From contig NZ_JAUOEO010000002.1 of assembly GCF_030540825.1 (NCBI RefSeq), positions 124,001 through 188,000 on the forward strand: 64,000 nt of DNA, given 5' to 3'. The notes under the pieces are model-generated. The model was not told where the DNA came from. It saw nothing but the letters and a program-made list of their open reading frames with translations, and searched no databases. The DNA comes from Flavivirga spongiicola. Its GTDB lineage: Bacteria > Bacteroidota > Bacteroidia > Flavobacteriales > Flavobacteriaceae. Below, in pieces: positions 17,070-27,276 of this stretch. The position numbers and the translations under genes are program-made. Within the stretch, counting starts at the first letter, position 1. Every line of letters starts with the position of its first letter.

Positions 17070-17994
17070 AAACGGGTGTTCCTTTTCTTGTTTTCTTGTC
17101 ACTGGGTATTAAGCTACTATCCAAAATGCCAAAATCAAATACATCTAAAGATATTAATGTTAAATCAAAATTAGAAATAGTAAGCGTTACCGTATAAGTT
17201 TGAGAAATATTATGATCTCTGTATTCCGTAGCTGTTACAGTACTAGCCACATCTGGATTTAAATAATCAGCACCCACATCACTATTGGTAATATCGTTAG
17301 CAGGATTTTTATCTTGAGAGTCATTTTCTTCATCACGGGTATCAACACCATCACCATCATCGTCTTTATCTAAATAATCGGGAGTACCATTCCCATCGGT
17401 GTCTTGTGCATCACTTAGATCACCATCATCATTTGGGTCTGGAGCTTCATCCTTTGTTAAAATGTTATCACCATCATCGTCAGCGTCAATATAATTGGGT
17501 ATACCGTCATTATCTGTATCATCATCTTCTAAATTTCCATTACTATTTATGTCCTCTAATTCGGCAGGAATACCATCATTGTCATCCTCCATTAAGGTCG
17601 TTTTAATTAAAGCATTACCACTAGTACTTTCAATATCTTGAATAATAGTTATATCAGAAAGAGGAACGTCGCTACAAAACAAACCGCTATTAGGTAAACT
17701 GGTGTTACTATAAGTTCTATAATTGAATGGATTGGTGCTGCTTAGATCGACCTCTTTTTCATAAATTTTAGTGACTTCATCAACTTCAAGAATTTCATTA
17801 AGAGTAAGCCCAGCAACTTTTAAAGATAAAGATTCAGACGGATCATCTTTAGTTTTATAAAAGACTAAATCTGTCGTTCCGCAAGCTTTAAAAGTTTCTC
17901 CAAAGTCCAATTCAACAGTAATAACATCACCATCGTCACAAGAGAATACATTTAATAAACATATAGATATTAAAACTAAAAATAATTTACGCAT
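17062..17994 (-). CDS. lipoprotein with thrombospondin type 3-like Asp-rich repeats
   Basis: A 310-residue exported protein with a lipobox (LLNVFSC, Cys19 or nearby). An N-terminal globular part of about 130 residues is followed by a long run of D-x-D-x-D calcium-binding repeats (DTDNDGIPNYID, DADDDGDNI, DTDGNGTPDYLDKDDDGDGVDTRDE, residues about 145-225), as in thrombospondin type 3 and FKBP-associated flavobacterial lipoproteins, then a C-terminal domain rich in beta strands. The repeats probably make a Ca2+-stabilised stalk. Surface exposure is inferred; function unknown. Confidence 0.82.
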   Translation of the reverse strand: MRKLFLVLISICLLNVFSCDDGDVITVELDFGETFKACGTTDLVFYKTKDDPSESLSLKVAGLTLNEILEVDEVTKIYEKEVDLSSTNPFNYRTYSNTSLPNSGLFCSDVPLSDITIIQDIESTSGNALIKTTLMEDDNDGIPAELEDINSNGNLEDDDTDNDGIPNYIDADDDGDNILTKDEAPDPNDDGDLSDAQDTDGNGTPDYLDKDDDGDGVDTRDEENDSQDKNPANDITNSDVGADYLNPDVASTVTATEYRDHNISQTYTVTLTISNFDLTLISLDVFDFGILDSSLIPSDKKTRKGTPVFN

Positions 17995-18151
17995 TGATTT
18001 TGGGTTTTAGGACAAAAATAAACGAATTGTTATTTATAACGTAGCTTATTGATAATAATTTTATTTCAAGTATTTTTGAACCTTGAAAGTTTATTAGTGA
18101 AACTCCATTTTGAAAAATTGCGTAGTAATGTCTTCAAAATTGGTAGTTGAC

Positions 18152-18236
18152 TAATCCCGCTTCATGTGCTGAACTTGTTTCAGTATCTAGCGGGATCTTT
18201 GGATCTAGTCCCTGAAGCAAGCTTCAGAATTTTAAA
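18152..18236. repeat. intergenic palindromic repeat
   Basis: Within the 303-bp gap before the cysteine desulfurase gene there is an inverted repeat ATCCCGCT ... AGCGGGAT (18154-18195) enclosing an inner inverted repeat GCTGAAC-TTG-TTTCAG, followed by TGAAGCAAGCTTCA. Palindromes with this TGCTGAAACAAGTTCAG text are widespread intergenic repeats in flavobacterial genomes. Nothing else is evident in the gap. Confidence 0.6.
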
Positions 18237-18297
18237 AATTATTGGCTAACAGATTTTGTTAAGGCTTTTGTATTGAATTAATAAAATATCTTTATTT

Positions 18298-19440
18298 ATG
18301 AAGCATGTATATTTTGATAATGCTGCGACCACTCAAATAAGAGACGAGGTGATAACTTCTATTACAGAAGTTATGAGGGAAAACTATGGAAATGCTTCGT
18401 CATCGCATAGTTTTGGAAGATCTTCTAAGTCATTAATTGAACAATCAAGAAAAACAATTGCGAGTTATTTAAATGTGTCTGCTGGAGAAATAGTGTTTAC
18501 TTCTGGCGGTACTGAAGCAGATAATTTAGTATTGAGAAGTGCCGTTAGAGATTTAGGAGTTAAACATATTGTTACTTCAAAAATTGAGCATCATGCAGTT
18601 TTGCATACCATAGAACAACTTAAAAATGAGTATGGTATATCGGTTAGTTATGTTAATCTTGAAACTAATGGTCATATTGATTATTTGCATTTAGAAGCTT
18701 TGTTACAAACAGAAAGTAAAACACTTGTCAGTTTGATGCATATAAATAACGAAATAGGTAATATTTTGGATATTGAGCGCGTTGCCAATTTGTGTAAGGC
18801 TAATCATGTTTTATTTCATAGCGATGCTGTGCAATCTGTCGGGCATTATAAAATAGATTTACAAGAGGTACAAGTTGATTTTTTAGCAGCAAGTGCTCAT
18901 AAGTTTCATGGACCAAAGGGAGTGGGGTTTGCATTTATTAGGAAGAACTCGGGTTTGCAACCTCTAATTTTAGGAGGGGAACAGGAGCGAGGACTTAGAG
19001 CAGGAACGGAAAGTGTACATAATATTACTGGTATAGAGGTAGCATTAAAAAGCACCCTTAACAATTTAAACAAAGAAGCTGACTATATTAAGAGCTTAAA
19101 ACAATATTTTATTGATAAGATAGCAAAAGATATACCTAAAGCAATCTTTAACGGTTGCTCCGGGGATTTAGATATGAGCACCTATACACTTGTTAATATT
19201 TGCTTACCGATACCCCCAAAAAAGGCTGCTATTTTATTATTTCAATTAGATTTAAAGGGAATAGCATGTTCTAAAGGTAGTGCTTGTCAAAGTGGTAGCT
19301 CCCAAAATTCGCATGTCCTGACTGAAATTTTAAGTGATGCAGATTTACTTAAACCCTCCATTCGTTTTTCGTTTAGTATATATAATACAATGGAAGAAGT
19401 AGATTACGTGGTTGAAGTTTTAAAAGAATTTGTTGAATAG
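18298..19440 (+). CDS. cysteine desulfurase (NifS/IscS-like)
   Basis: A 380-residue class V PLP aminotransferase. The N-terminus VYFDNAATTQI is the hallmark of cysteine desulfurases, the PLP lysine is K202 in SAHKFHGPKG, and the catalytic cysteine is C330 in GSACQSGSSQNSHVL, within the longer loop typical of the IscS/NifS group. The enzyme removes sulfur from cysteine as a protein persulfide for Fe-S clusters or thiolated tRNA. No isc/suf genes are adjacent; Bacteroidetes usually carry a separate suf operon, so this stand-alone copy more likely serves tRNA thiolation or another acceptor. Confidence 0.9.
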   Translation: MKHVYFDNAATTQIRDEVITSITEVMRENYGNASSSHSFGRSSKSLIEQSRKTIASYLNVSAGEIVFTSGGTEADNLVLRSAVRDLGVKHIVTSKIEHHAVLHTIEQLKNEYGISVSYVNLETNGHIDYLHLEALLQTESKTLVSLMHINNEIGNILDIERVANLCKANHVLFHSDAVQSVGHYKIDLQEVQVDFLAASAHKFHGPKGVGFAFIRKNSGLQPLILGGEQERGLRAGTESVHNITGIEVALKSTLNNLNKEADYIKSLKQYFIDKIAKDIPKAIFNGCSGDLDMSTYTLVNICLPIPPKKAAILLFQLDLKGIACSKGSACQSGSSQNSHVLTEILSDADLLKPSIRFSFSIYNTMEEVDYVVEVLKEFVE

Positions 19441-19482
19441 GACCAATTTGAGTGTAAAATGTCGCATGTCACCTCGTTCTTT

Positions 19483-21945
19483 TTAAAACTTCATGGTCGT
19501 CCTTACATTAAAAACCCTAGGTGTTAAATAATTAGGTATGGCATATTGACGTTTAGTGTATACATCTCTTACCCAGGTATTGGTAATAGAGTTTTGTACA
19601 TCAAACATATTGTAAATTTCAAATCCGAAAGACAGCTCTTTAAAAGGTTTTTTCCAACCATTGTTAAATTGCTTTTTTGCATCAACAAGTACAAACTGTA
19701 AACCTAAATCGGCACGTTTGTATGCAGGTAATCTGTTTTGGTATTCGTAAGGATCTGCATAACTGGGAGATCCTCCTGGTAAACCCGTATTATAAACCAG
19801 GTTCAAATACATTTTCATGCTTGGCACGTTTGGTACATAATCTTGAAATAAGGCAGCAAATTTTAAACGTTGGTCTGTTGGTCTCGATATATATCCTCTA
19901 TTATCTATATTTTCTTCTGTTTTTAAATATCCAAAACTAAACCATGATTCAGTGCCTGGAACAAACTCACCATTTAATCGCATATCCAATCCATAAGCAT
20001 AAGCTTTGGCATTGTTACTTGCTCTATAGCGGATACGCACATTTTCTACAGTATAAGGGTTTACATCTGTCAAATTTTTATAATAAGCCTCAGTAGTTAG
20101 TTTAAAGGGTCTATCCCACATTTTAAAACTATAGTCGTTACCTAATACTAAATGAAATGATTGCTGTGCCTTTACATTAGACTGTACATTACCACTAGCA
20201 TCACGAAGCTCTCTATAAAAAGGTGGTTGATAATACAAACCACCTGCAACTCTAAAAAGCATATCTTTTTCCCAATATGGTTTGATAGCAAATTGTGCTC
20301 TAGGGCTAAATACTGTTTGATTTGATGATGAAACACCATGATCTTTAACACGCCAGTTGTGCACTCTAACTCCTGCATTGTACCAAACGTCATTTGTTCC
20401 TATTTTTGAACGTTTGCTCCATTGCGCGTAAGCCTGTAATCTATTTATCTGTGTGTTGTTAGTAGTTCTTACGTTTTGAAATGCTTCTAGTGGACCATTA
20501 TAAGGTATATATGGTTGTTCGTTTGTAGGGATTGTTTTAGGGGGTCTAATTGAGAATCCTGCAGAATCAATAATCTCCCATTCAATTAAGCGATCACGAA
20601 TATCTTCATTTGTATATTTTACAGACCATTCAATTCTATGATCATTAATATTAAAATCACCTTTATGTTCTATGTTTGTTATTAGAGCATCTAAATCATT
20701 CCGTCCATGATTAAGCTGACCGCCAATACCTTGACTAAATTCAACTTCGCCTAGGTTTTCGTCACCGATATTTGTGTTTACTTCTCCTAATCTGTATTGT
20801 GCTAAAATATCAAAATACTCTTCTTCTGTGGTATGATAAGTAGAGGCAATTAGCTTAAGAGTTACATGGTCATTTGCAAAATAAGTTCCTTTAAAAGCAC
20901 CAAAATAAGTTTGGTAGCGATCTTTTTCCTGGCCTTCGTAAAATACTAATAGGGCAATGGGATCACTTAAGGTTCCAAAATTAGTTTGTCTTGTTTGTGG
21001 CTCATAATTGTATTTGTTTATTGAAGCATTTCCTAAAAAACTTAAATGAAATTTATTTGAAAACTTATAAGTAAAATAGGCTTGAGCGTCTGCAAAAGTA
21101 GGATTGAAATTGGTTTCAGTTTCTTTCGCATTTACCAATAAACTATTATCACGATAACGAATTCCCGTAATTCCAGTAAATTTTGAATCTTTACTTATAT
21201 TTTCAACAGAAAGGCTGCCCCCTAATAAACTTAAATCTGTATTTACTTCAAATTGATATGGTGTTTTGTACGTAATATCAAGTACAGAAGAAAGCTTGTC
21301 TCCATATTTCGCCTGAAATCCTCCAGCAGAAAAATCGACGTTTTGCACTAAATCTGTATTTACAAAACTCAAACCTTCTTGTTGCCCTGAACGCACTAAA
21401 AAGGGACGATAAACTTCTATATCGTTAACGTATACTAAGTTTTCGTCGTAATTACCACCACGTACTGAGTATTGTGTGCTTAATTCGTTATTATTACTTA
21501 CTCCCGGGAGTGTTAATAATAAATTTTCTACTCCAGCGTTGGCCCCGGGAATTTTTCTAATGGTTTCGGGCTTTAAAGTAACAATACCTTCAACTTCTTT
21601 GCGTCTGTTGTTTGTTACAATAACAGTCGCTATTTGCTCAATAGAGGTGCTCATCACTGGGTTGAACTCGTATTCTTCTCCGCTTTTTAAATGAAAGGTA
21701 CTGACAATTTTTTTATGTGAAAGATGCGTAAACTCTATAATAACATCTTGGTTTGCTTTGATTTTAAAAATATAAAAACCATTTGAGTTCGTTATGGCGC
21801 CACTAGTACCTGCATTAATGTTTACTTTTTCAACAGGACGATTATTTTCATCTAATATCACTCCTTTAATTGTTGCTGTTTGCGAGTAACTAATCGTAAT
21901 TATGAAAAAAAATAAAATAGAGGTTCGTAATAGTTTTGCTTTCAA
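19483..21945 (-). CDS. TonB-dependent outer-membrane receptor
   Basis: An 820-residue receptor. Signal peptide (to about residue 21, ISYSQ), then a carboxypeptidase-like regulatory domain (ATIKGVILDENNRPVEKVNINAGTSGAITNSNGFYIFKI, residues 24-105), the plug (KPETIRKIPGANAGVENLLLTLPGVSNNNELSTQYSVRGGNYDENLVYVNDIEVYRP) and a beta-barrel ending in FNVRTTMKF, with the terminal Phe recognised by the BAM complex. There is no SusD partner, so it is not a typical polysaccharide locus. A periplasmic M23 peptidase gene lies 13 bp upstream in the same direction, suggesting co-transcription. Substrate unknown. Confidence 0.92.
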   Translation of the reverse strand: MKAKLLRTSILFFFIITISYSQTATIKGVILDENNRPVEKVNINAGTSGAITNSNGFYIFKIKANQDVIIEFTHLSHKKIVSTFHLKSGEEYEFNPVMSTSIEQIATVIVTNNRRKEVEGIVTLKPETIRKIPGANAGVENLLLTLPGVSNNNELSTQYSVRGGNYDENLVYVNDIEVYRPFLVRSGQQEGLSFVNTDLVQNVDFSAGGFQAKYGDKLSSVLDITYKTPYQFEVNTDLSLLGGSLSVENISKDSKFTGITGIRYRDNSLLVNAKETETNFNPTFADAQAYFTYKFSNKFHLSFLGNASINKYNYEPQTRQTNFGTLSDPIALLVFYEGQEKDRYQTYFGAFKGTYFANDHVTLKLIASTYHTTEEEYFDILAQYRLGEVNTNIGDENLGEVEFSQGIGGQLNHGRNDLDALITNIEHKGDFNINDHRIEWSVKYTNEDIRDRLIEWEIIDSAGFSIRPPKTIPTNEQPYIPYNGPLEAFQNVRTTNNTQINRLQAYAQWSKRSKIGTNDVWYNAGVRVHNWRVKDHGVSSSNQTVFSPRAQFAIKPYWEKDMLFRVAGGLYYQPPFYRELRDASGNVQSNVKAQQSFHLVLGNDYSFKMWDRPFKLTTEAYYKNLTDVNPYTVENVRIRYRASNNAKAYAYGLDMRLNGEFVPGTESWFSFGYLKTEENIDNRGYISRPTDQRLKFAALFQDYVPNVPSMKMYLNLVYNTGLPGGSPSYADPYEYQNRLPAYKRADLGLQFVLVDAKKQFNNGWKKPFKELSFGFEIYNMFDVQNSITNTWVRDVYTKRQYAIPNYLTPRVFNVRTTMKF

Positions 21946-21958
21946 AAGAGTTTAAAGT

Positions 21959-23644
21959 TTATTTTCTGTAAAATAACGTTTCAAAAGTAGAATTATTTCC
22001 TACATTATCGGTAACTATTACTTTTAAATTATTCTTTGTGTCTGTAATTATACCATCATTAAAATCATGAGTAAGTATTTTTGTTTTATAATCGTACTCC
22101 ATTAAAATCCATTTACCATTTATCGTGGCTCTATATTTAGAAATTCCGGACTGTTTATCATCAATTTTAATTTTTAAGTAACGATATTTACTTAACCATT
22201 GACCGCTTTTAAAATTAACAGGGGTAATAGTAGGTTTTATTGTATCTGAAGCAAGAGTGAAAGTACCAAGAGTTTTTGTTCTTGCTATTAAAAGATCTCC
22301 TTCTCTTTTAGTAGATGTATAAGCAGGTTGTTTTTTATAACCCAATAAACGTGCTATGTATAATTTAGATTTATCTTCATTAGTGTATGAGCTTACATCA
22401 TAAGTTATATTGAATCTTTTCTTAGCAGCTATAACATTTTTATGTAAAGTAAGTGTATCGTTTTTCACTTCAAAGTCCATATAAAAATCATCATAAAAAG
22501 TGTCCTTGTAAAAATCAACAGAAACTTTTTCCTCTTTTAAACTAGTCGCTTTATTAGCTTTTATATGATAAGGTGTTGTTTGTTTTTTTTGTGGTTCAGA
22601 AATGCCATTTTTAGACCCTTTTATATTTATAGTGACCCATGCTTCATTGTTTTTATAATCGGCAACTCTAATTTTATAAACTGAATATGTGCTATCTTGT
22701 ATAGGTAAATAGCCATTATTTATTATAGATTTATATAAACTTAATGGGGTATTTTTTTTAAATAATTTTTGAATCCGTTTTTTTTTTGTAGCATAATGCT
22801 CATAATCAATAAGCTGGTTGATGTGCTTAGTTTCACCAAATGAAAACTTTCTAAAATCTAATTCAAAGTTTCTTCTACCATTTAAAAAGGTTTGAATGTT
22901 GTATACGCCATTAGAGTTCGCTGCCAGATCCTGCCTGTCTATGGTTTCAATACCAAAACCAATATTTCCATAAGCTTCAATATTTTTTATTGTATAATCG
23001 CCATTTTTTAGTGGAATTAAGTGTAGTTTTTGTTTGGTATTAGATTTGTTTATAAACGAATTCTTATCCAAAGGATATGCATAAATCGATTTTATTATAG
23101 GGTTTGTAGAATCTTTTATATCAATACCAAAAAGCATAGGGTTGATGGGATGTTCCATTTTGTCGCGAATTTCATAATGTAAATGTGGACCTCCTGAACC
23201 TCCCGAATTTCCGCTATAAGCTATAAGACTATTTTTTGTTATTGGTAAAATTTCTGCACTAGGAAATAATTCAACCTCATACGTTTCTTTTTCATATTGA
23301 TGTTTTTTAATATACGCTTGAATATCCGGGGCGAATTTCTGTAAATGTGCATAAACAGTTGTGTAGCCATTTGGGTGTGTTATGTACAATGCTTTTCCGT
23401 AACCATAATGAGAAACTTTTATTCGGCTTACATAGCCATTAGCAGATGCTTTTACTTTTAAACCAGTGCGTTGTTGTGTTTTTATATCTAAACCAGAATG
23501 AAAATGATTGGAACGTAATTCGGCAAACGTACCGGATAATATTAAAGGAACCTCTAAAGGACTATCAAAATAATCTTGTGGGTAATTATTTTGAGCATTT
23601 AAAAAAAAAGTGGATATAAAAAAAAGGGACAGTATGAATCGCAT
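21959..23644 (-). CDS. M23 family metallopeptidase
   Basis: A 561-residue exported protein with signal peptide MRFILSLFFISTFFLNAQ. The LytM-type peptidase domain is N-terminal (about residues 30-165): the zinc-site motif HFHSGLDI and the later GPHLHYEIRD, which supply the usual H..D and HxH ligands. The remaining 390 residues are beta-rich and contain RKFSFGETKHINQLIDYEH, typical of the large flavobacterial M23 form. It probably trims or cross-links peptidoglycan peptides. It lies upstream of the TonB receptor gene in a likely two-gene operon. Confidence 0.9.
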   Translation of the reverse strand: MRFILSLFFISTFFLNAQNNYPQDYFDSPLEVPLILSGTFAELRSNHFHSGLDIKTQQRTGLKVKASANGYVSRIKVSHYGYGKALYITHPNGYTTVYAHLQKFAPDIQAYIKKHQYEKETYEVELFPSAEILPITKNSLIAYSGNSGGSGGPHLHYEIRDKMEHPINPMLFGIDIKDSTNPIIKSIYAYPLDKNSFINKSNTKQKLHLIPLKNGDYTIKNIEAYGNIGFGIETIDRQDLAANSNGVYNIQTFLNGRRNFELDFRKFSFGETKHINQLIDYEHYATKKKRIQKLFKKNTPLSLYKSIINNGYLPIQDSTYSVYKIRVADYKNNEAWVTINIKGSKNGISEPQKKQTTPYHIKANKATSLKEEKVSVDFYKDTFYDDFYMDFEVKNDTLTLHKNVIAAKKRFNITYDVSSYTNEDKSKLYIARLLGYKKQPAYTSTKREGDLLIARTKTLGTFTLASDTIKPTITPVNFKSGQWLSKYRYLKIKIDDKQSGISKYRATINGKWILMEYDYKTKILTHDFNDGIITDTKNNLKVIVTDNVGNNSTFETLFYRK

Positions 23645-23833
23645 ATAAAAGTATAATGGCTAAAATATTAATTTGAAATGAATATGCAAAGAATAAAACA
23701 ATAATCGAACCATTGTTGAATCCATTCTTCTGATTTATGAGTAATATCAATAGATTTTAAAATTTTATGAGAAAACAATTGTAATTTATGGACAGGTATG
23801 TTAACTTTGTGTTATAAGTATTGAAATTTGTAA

Positions 23834-24124
23834 ATGAGTAATATTGAAGATATTGTAGATTCTTTAGAAAACAAAATTAGTAAAGTATTACACAAATTAG
23901 AGCTTTTAAAACTTGCTAATTCCAAATTAAACGAAGAATTGGAAGTTTCGAAAAAAGAAATTCAAAACCAAAAATTGCATATTGCAAGTTGGGAAGAGAA
24001 ATTTGAGGCTTTAAAATTAGCAAATACAATACTTGGTAGTGACGATAATAAAAGAGAAACTAAGCTTAAAATAAACGCACTAATAAGAGAAATAGACTAT
24101 TGTATTGCTCAACTCTCAGATTAG
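23834..24124 (+). CDS. small coiled-coil protein upstream of zapA
   Basis: A 96-residue protein that is nearly all helical with a heptad pattern (IVDSLENKISKVLHKLELLKLANSKLNEELEVSKKEI...). No signal peptide. It precedes zapA by 15 bp, and a short coiled-coil gene in this position is common in flavobacteria. A role next to ZapA in FtsZ-ring organisation, analogous to ZapB, is plausible but is inferred only from size, coiled coil and position. Confidence 0.75.
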   Translation: MSNIEDIVDSLENKISKVLHKLELLKLANSKLNEELEVSKKEIQNQKLHIASWEEKFEALKLANTILGSDDNKRETKLKINALIREIDYCIAQLSD

Positions 24125-24139
24125 TGTAACATAAATTCA

Positions 24140-24433
24140 ATGCCAGAAAAGCTTAAAATAAAGCTATCTATAGCTAATAGAGTATATCCTTTAACGATTG
24201 AAGCAAATCAAGAAGAAGGATTGCGTAAAGCGGCTAAGAACATTGAAGCGATGATAAAGCAATTTGAGCAAAGTTATTCTGTTAGAGATAAACAAGATGT
24301 ATTGGCCATGTGCGCGTTACAATTTGCATCTCAAGTAGAACAGGATTCAATTAATAAAGATAATGTAAATGAGCATGTAGAAGATAAGCTAAATGCGCTT
24401 AATGATTTATTACATTCTTATTTGATCTCTTAA
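24140..24433 (+). CDS. zapA: cell division protein ZapA
   Basis: A 97-residue protein with the ZapA layout: a short N-terminal beta region (KLKIKLSIANRVYPLTIEANQEEGLRKAAKNIEAMI) followed by a helix with the conserved DKQDVLAMCALQFASQVE. ZapA tetramers cross-link FtsZ filaments. It lies in the order coiled-coil gene, zapA, 6S-like RNA, rny. The zapA-to-6S RNA arrangement is also found in enterobacteria. Confidence 0.9.
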   Translation: MPEKLKIKLSIANRVYPLTIEANQEEGLRKAAKNIEAMIKQFEQSYSVRDKQDVLAMCALQFASQVEQDSINKDNVNEHVEDKLNALNDLLHSYLIS

Positions 24434-24459
24434 ACGTTCTTTAAAATAAACTAAAAAGT

Positions 24460-24651
24460 TACTGCCTACATTGGTTATTTTTTTTGATAAACTCAACGTT
24501 AATTCTTTAAAAAGGGTGAGTTTAAGTTGTAAAAGCATGCTGCTAGTACTGATTTATTTTAGATACTTGAGCAGACCCTTGATCAGCTTGTTAGCCCTAA
24601 ACTTGTTTTTAAGGGGTTTATACAAAACTTTATACCAGTGTAGGCTTTTTT
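24460..24651 (+). ncRNA. ssrS: probable 6S RNA
   Basis: The 240-bp gap between zapA and rny can fold as one long rod. Its ends pair (GCCTACATTGG at 24464 with CCAGTGTAGGC at 24636-24646) and are followed at once by a T-run. Inside are an AAACTCA/TGAGTTT hairpin on the 5' side and an upper stem GCTAGTACTGAT / ATCAGCTTGTTAGC (24542-24553 with 24580-24593), leaving internal bulges. Length (about 190 nt), rod shape and location behind zapA fit 6S RNA, which mimics an open promoter and binds RNA polymerase; flavobacteria have their own 6S family (6S-Flavo). Not confirmed by a covariance model. Confidence 0.65.
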
Positions 24652-24675
24652 ATATACAAAAACTAACTAAATACA

Positions 24676-26250
24676 ATGGACAACTCAATTATATATGCAG
24701 TAGGAGGTGTTATTTTAGGACTCATCATAGGTTTTATTATAACAAAGAGGCTTGAAAAAAATAATGCTTCTAAACTTGTAAAAGAAGCAAAGAAAAATGC
24801 AGATCTAATTCTAAAAGAGGCTAAAAGTGAAGGAGAAAGGCTTAAAAAAGATAAAATTCTTCAAGCCAAAGAAAAATTTATAGAGCTCAAGTCTGAGCAT
24901 GAAAAAGTTATCTTATCTAGAGATAAGAAAATGGCCGAAGCCGAAAAACGTACACGTGATAAAGAATCGCAAATATCAAACGAACTTTCAAAAGGGAAAA
25001 AACTTAATGAAAGTTTAGACGGTAAAATAAAGGGCTATAATCATAGACTTGATGTTCTTGAAAAAAGACAAGAGGAACTTGATAAGCTTCATAAAAATCA
25101 AGTGCAACAATTAGAGGTCATTTCGAGCCTTTCTGCAGAAGAAGCTAAAGAACAATTAGTAGAGTCTTTAAAAGGTGAAGCTAAAAATGATGCCATGGCT
25201 TACATTCAAAGCTCTTTAGAAGAGGCTAAATTAACGGCAGAACAAGAAGCAAAAAAAGTTATTATAAATACCATACAACGTATAGGAACAGAAGAAGCTG
25301 TTGATAACTGTGTGTCTGTATTCAATATAGAATCGGATGATGTTAAAGGGCGTATTATTGGTAGAGAAGGTCGGAACATTCGTGCTATTGAAGCTGCAAC
25401 AGGTGTTGAGATTATAGTTGACGATACACCAGAAGCTATTATACTATCATGCTTTGATTCTGTAAGAAGAGAAATTGCACGTTTGTCATTACATAAATTA
25501 GTCACTGACGGTAGAATTCACCCTGCACGTATTGAAGAGATTGTAAAGAAAACTCAAAAACAAATAGAACAAGAAATTATTGAAGTTGGAAAACGTACAG
25601 TAATTGATCTTGGGATACATAATTTGAACCCAGAGCTTATTAAGATGGTGGGACGTATGAAATACCGTTCCTCTTATGGCCAAAACTTGTTACAGCACTC
25701 ACGTGAAGTTGCAAAACTTTGTGGTGTTATGGCAGCAGAATTAGGACTCAACCCAAAACTTGCTAAACGCGCTGGATTATTACATGATATCGGAAAAGTG
25801 CCAGATGCGGAAGCAGATATGGAAACACCACACGCTATTCTTGGGATGCAATGGGCTGAAAAATTTGGTGAAAAAGCAGATGTATGTAACGCTATTGGAG
25901 CGCATCATGATGAAATTGAAATGAAATCTTTATTAGCTCCAATTATACAAGTTTGTGATGCCATTTCTGGAGCGCGTCCTGGAGCACGTCGTCAAGTACT
26001 CGATAGTTATATTCAACGTTTAAAAGATTTAGAAGATATTGCTTTTGGTTTTACAGGAGTTAAAAAAGCTTATGCTATTCAAGCAGGTAGAGAATTGAGG
26101 GTTATTGTTGAAAGTGAAAAAGTAGATGATCAAAAAGCAGCAGATTTATCGTTCAGTATATCACAAAAGGTGCAAACAGATATGACCTATCCAGGTCAAG
26201 TTAAAGTAACTGTAATTAGAGAAACCAGAGCAGTTAATATTGCTAAGTAA
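24676..26250 (+). CDS. rny: ribonuclease Y
   Basis: A 524-residue endoribonuclease. Residues 1-22 are the N-terminal membrane anchor ([20 protein letters not shown]), 30-180 a long coiled coil, then a KH domain ([38 protein letters not shown]) and an HD domain with the catalytic HDIGK ([13 protein letters not shown]) and HHDEIE. RNase Y initiates mRNA decay at the membrane. The length matches the family. It follows the 6S-like RNA, and a bidirectional terminator separates it from convergent xerD. Confidence 0.95.
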   Translation: MDNSIIYAVGGVILGLIIGFIITKRLEKNNASKLVKEAKKNADLILKEAKSEGERLKKDKILQAKEKFIELKSEHEKVILSRDKKMAEAEKRTRDKESQISNELSKGKKLNESLDGKIKGYNHRLDVLEKRQEELDKLHKNQVQQLEVISSLSAEEAKEQLVESLKGEAKNDAMAYIQSSLEEAKLTAEQEAKKVIINTIQRIGTEEAVDNCVSVFNIESDDVKGRIIGREGRNIRAIEAATGVEIIVDDTPEAIILSCFDSVRREIARLSLHKLVTDGRIHPARIEEIVKKTQKQIEQEIIEVGKRTVIDLGIHNLNPELIKMVGRMKYRSSYGQNLLQHSREVAKLCGVMAAELGLNPKLAKRAGLLHDIGKVPDAEADMETPHAILGMQWAEKFGEKADVCNAIGAHHDEIEMKSLLAPIIQVCDAISGARPGARRQVLDSYIQRLKDLEDIAFGFTGVKKAYAIQAGRELRVIVESEKVDDQKAADLSFSISQKVQTDMTYPGQVKVTVIRETRAVNIAK

Positions 26251-26318
26251 TGTATTCCTGTGAAAACAGGAATCTCATGAACAATACCTAAATAGATTAT
26301 AATAGTACATTATATTTA

Positions 26319-26357
26319 AGAATAAAAAATCCAGCAGAAGCTGGGTTTTTTATTCTT
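26319..26357. terminator. bidirectional terminator between rny and xerD
   Basis: Stem with A-run and T-run on both sides: AAGAATAAAAAATCCAGC, short loop, GCTGGGTTTTTTATTCTT. It can end both convergent transcripts. Confidence 0.85.
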
Positions 26358-26379
26358 GCCAACAGCTAACAGCCAACAA

Positions 26380-27276
26380 CTATTTCCTAGGATGATACTT
26401 TTCTACCACCTCGGTTAAGTGACTTTTATCTAAATGTACATATATTTCGGTAGTGGTTATACTTTCATGGCCAAGCATTAATTGTATAGACCTGAGATCT
26501 GCATCATTTTGTAATAAATGAGTAGCAAACGAATGTCTGAAAGTATGTGGAGAGATATTTTTTTTGAGTCCGATTTTCTCTGCCAAACGCTTAATAATGG
26601 TAAAAATCATTGCTCTGGTAAGTTGTTTGCCTCTTCTGTTTAAAAAGAGTGTGTCTTCGTAGCCAGCTTGAATATTTAAATGATTTCGGATTTCTTTTCT
26701 ATATATGTTAATATATTTTTGAGTGATATCTATAATTGGCACAAAGCGTTGTTTGTCACCTTTACCAGTAACTTTTATAAAGCCTTCATCAAAAAACAAA
26801 TCAGAAATCTTAAGATTAATGAGCTCGCTGACTCGCAACCCACACCCATAAAGTGTTTCTAACATAGCACGATTGCGTTCTCCTTCAGGTTTACTTAAAT
26901 CTATAGCATTTATAATAATATCAATTTCTTCTTCACTTAACGTATCAGGTAACTTTCTACCAATTTTTGGTGATTCAATAAGTTCTAAGGGGTTAGAAGT
27001 CATATAATCCTCAAAGATTAAATAGCTAAAAAAACTGCGTAAACCAGAAATTAAGCGCGATTGTGAACGAGCATTGACGCTTTTAGCTACTTCATATATA
27101 AACCCCTGAACTACTTCTTTAGTAATCGTAATTGGAGATTCACTGATCTCATGATTTTCTAAATAGTTAATTAGCTTTTTAACATCACGTGAATAGTTTT
27201 CTATGGAATTTTCTGATAGACCTCTCTCAATTTTTAGATACAATTTATAGTCTTTAAGTGCGTGCTCCCATTTCAT
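26380..27276 (-). CDS. xerD: tyrosine recombinase XerD
   Basis: A 298-residue site-specific recombinase with an N-terminal SAM-like DNA-binding domain (KDYKLYLKIERGLSENSIENYSRDVKKLINYL) and a C-terminal catalytic domain carrying all active-site residues: the Arg of TLYGCGLRVSELINLK, K of VTGKGDKQR, HTFRHSFATHLL (HxxR), and LGHESITTTEIYVH with the nucleophilic Tyr. Length and motifs fit the chromosomal dimer-resolution recombinase. It is the housekeeping recombinase, unlike the island integrase at 58 kb. Confidence 0.93.
   Translation of the reverse strand: MKWEHALKDYKLYLKIERGLSENSIENYSRDVKKLINYLENHEISESPITITKEVVQGFIYEVAKSVNARSQSRLISGLRSFFSYLIFEDYMTSNPLELIESPKIGRKLPDTLSEEEIDIIINAIDLSKPEGERNRAMLETLYGCGLRVSELINLKISDLFFDEGFIKVTGKGDKQRFVPIIDITQKYINIYRKEIRNHLNIQAGYEDTLFLNRRGKQLTRAMIFTIIKRLAEKIGLKKNISPHTFRHSFATHLLQNDADLRSIQLMLGHESITTTEIYVHLDKSHLTEVVEKYHPRK

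Noticed and set aside
17406..17606. His-rich open frame on the plus strand
   Set aside because: It is the antisense reading of the Asp-rich calcium-binding repeats of the lipoprotein gene; GAC/GAT codons read backwards give His/His-like strings.
18298..19440. Retron, BREX, CBASS or another defence system in the island or nearby
   Set aside because: No reverse transcriptase, cyclase, helicase-nuclease or restriction motifs were found; the only conflict-type module seen is the AHH toxin with its probable immunity gene.
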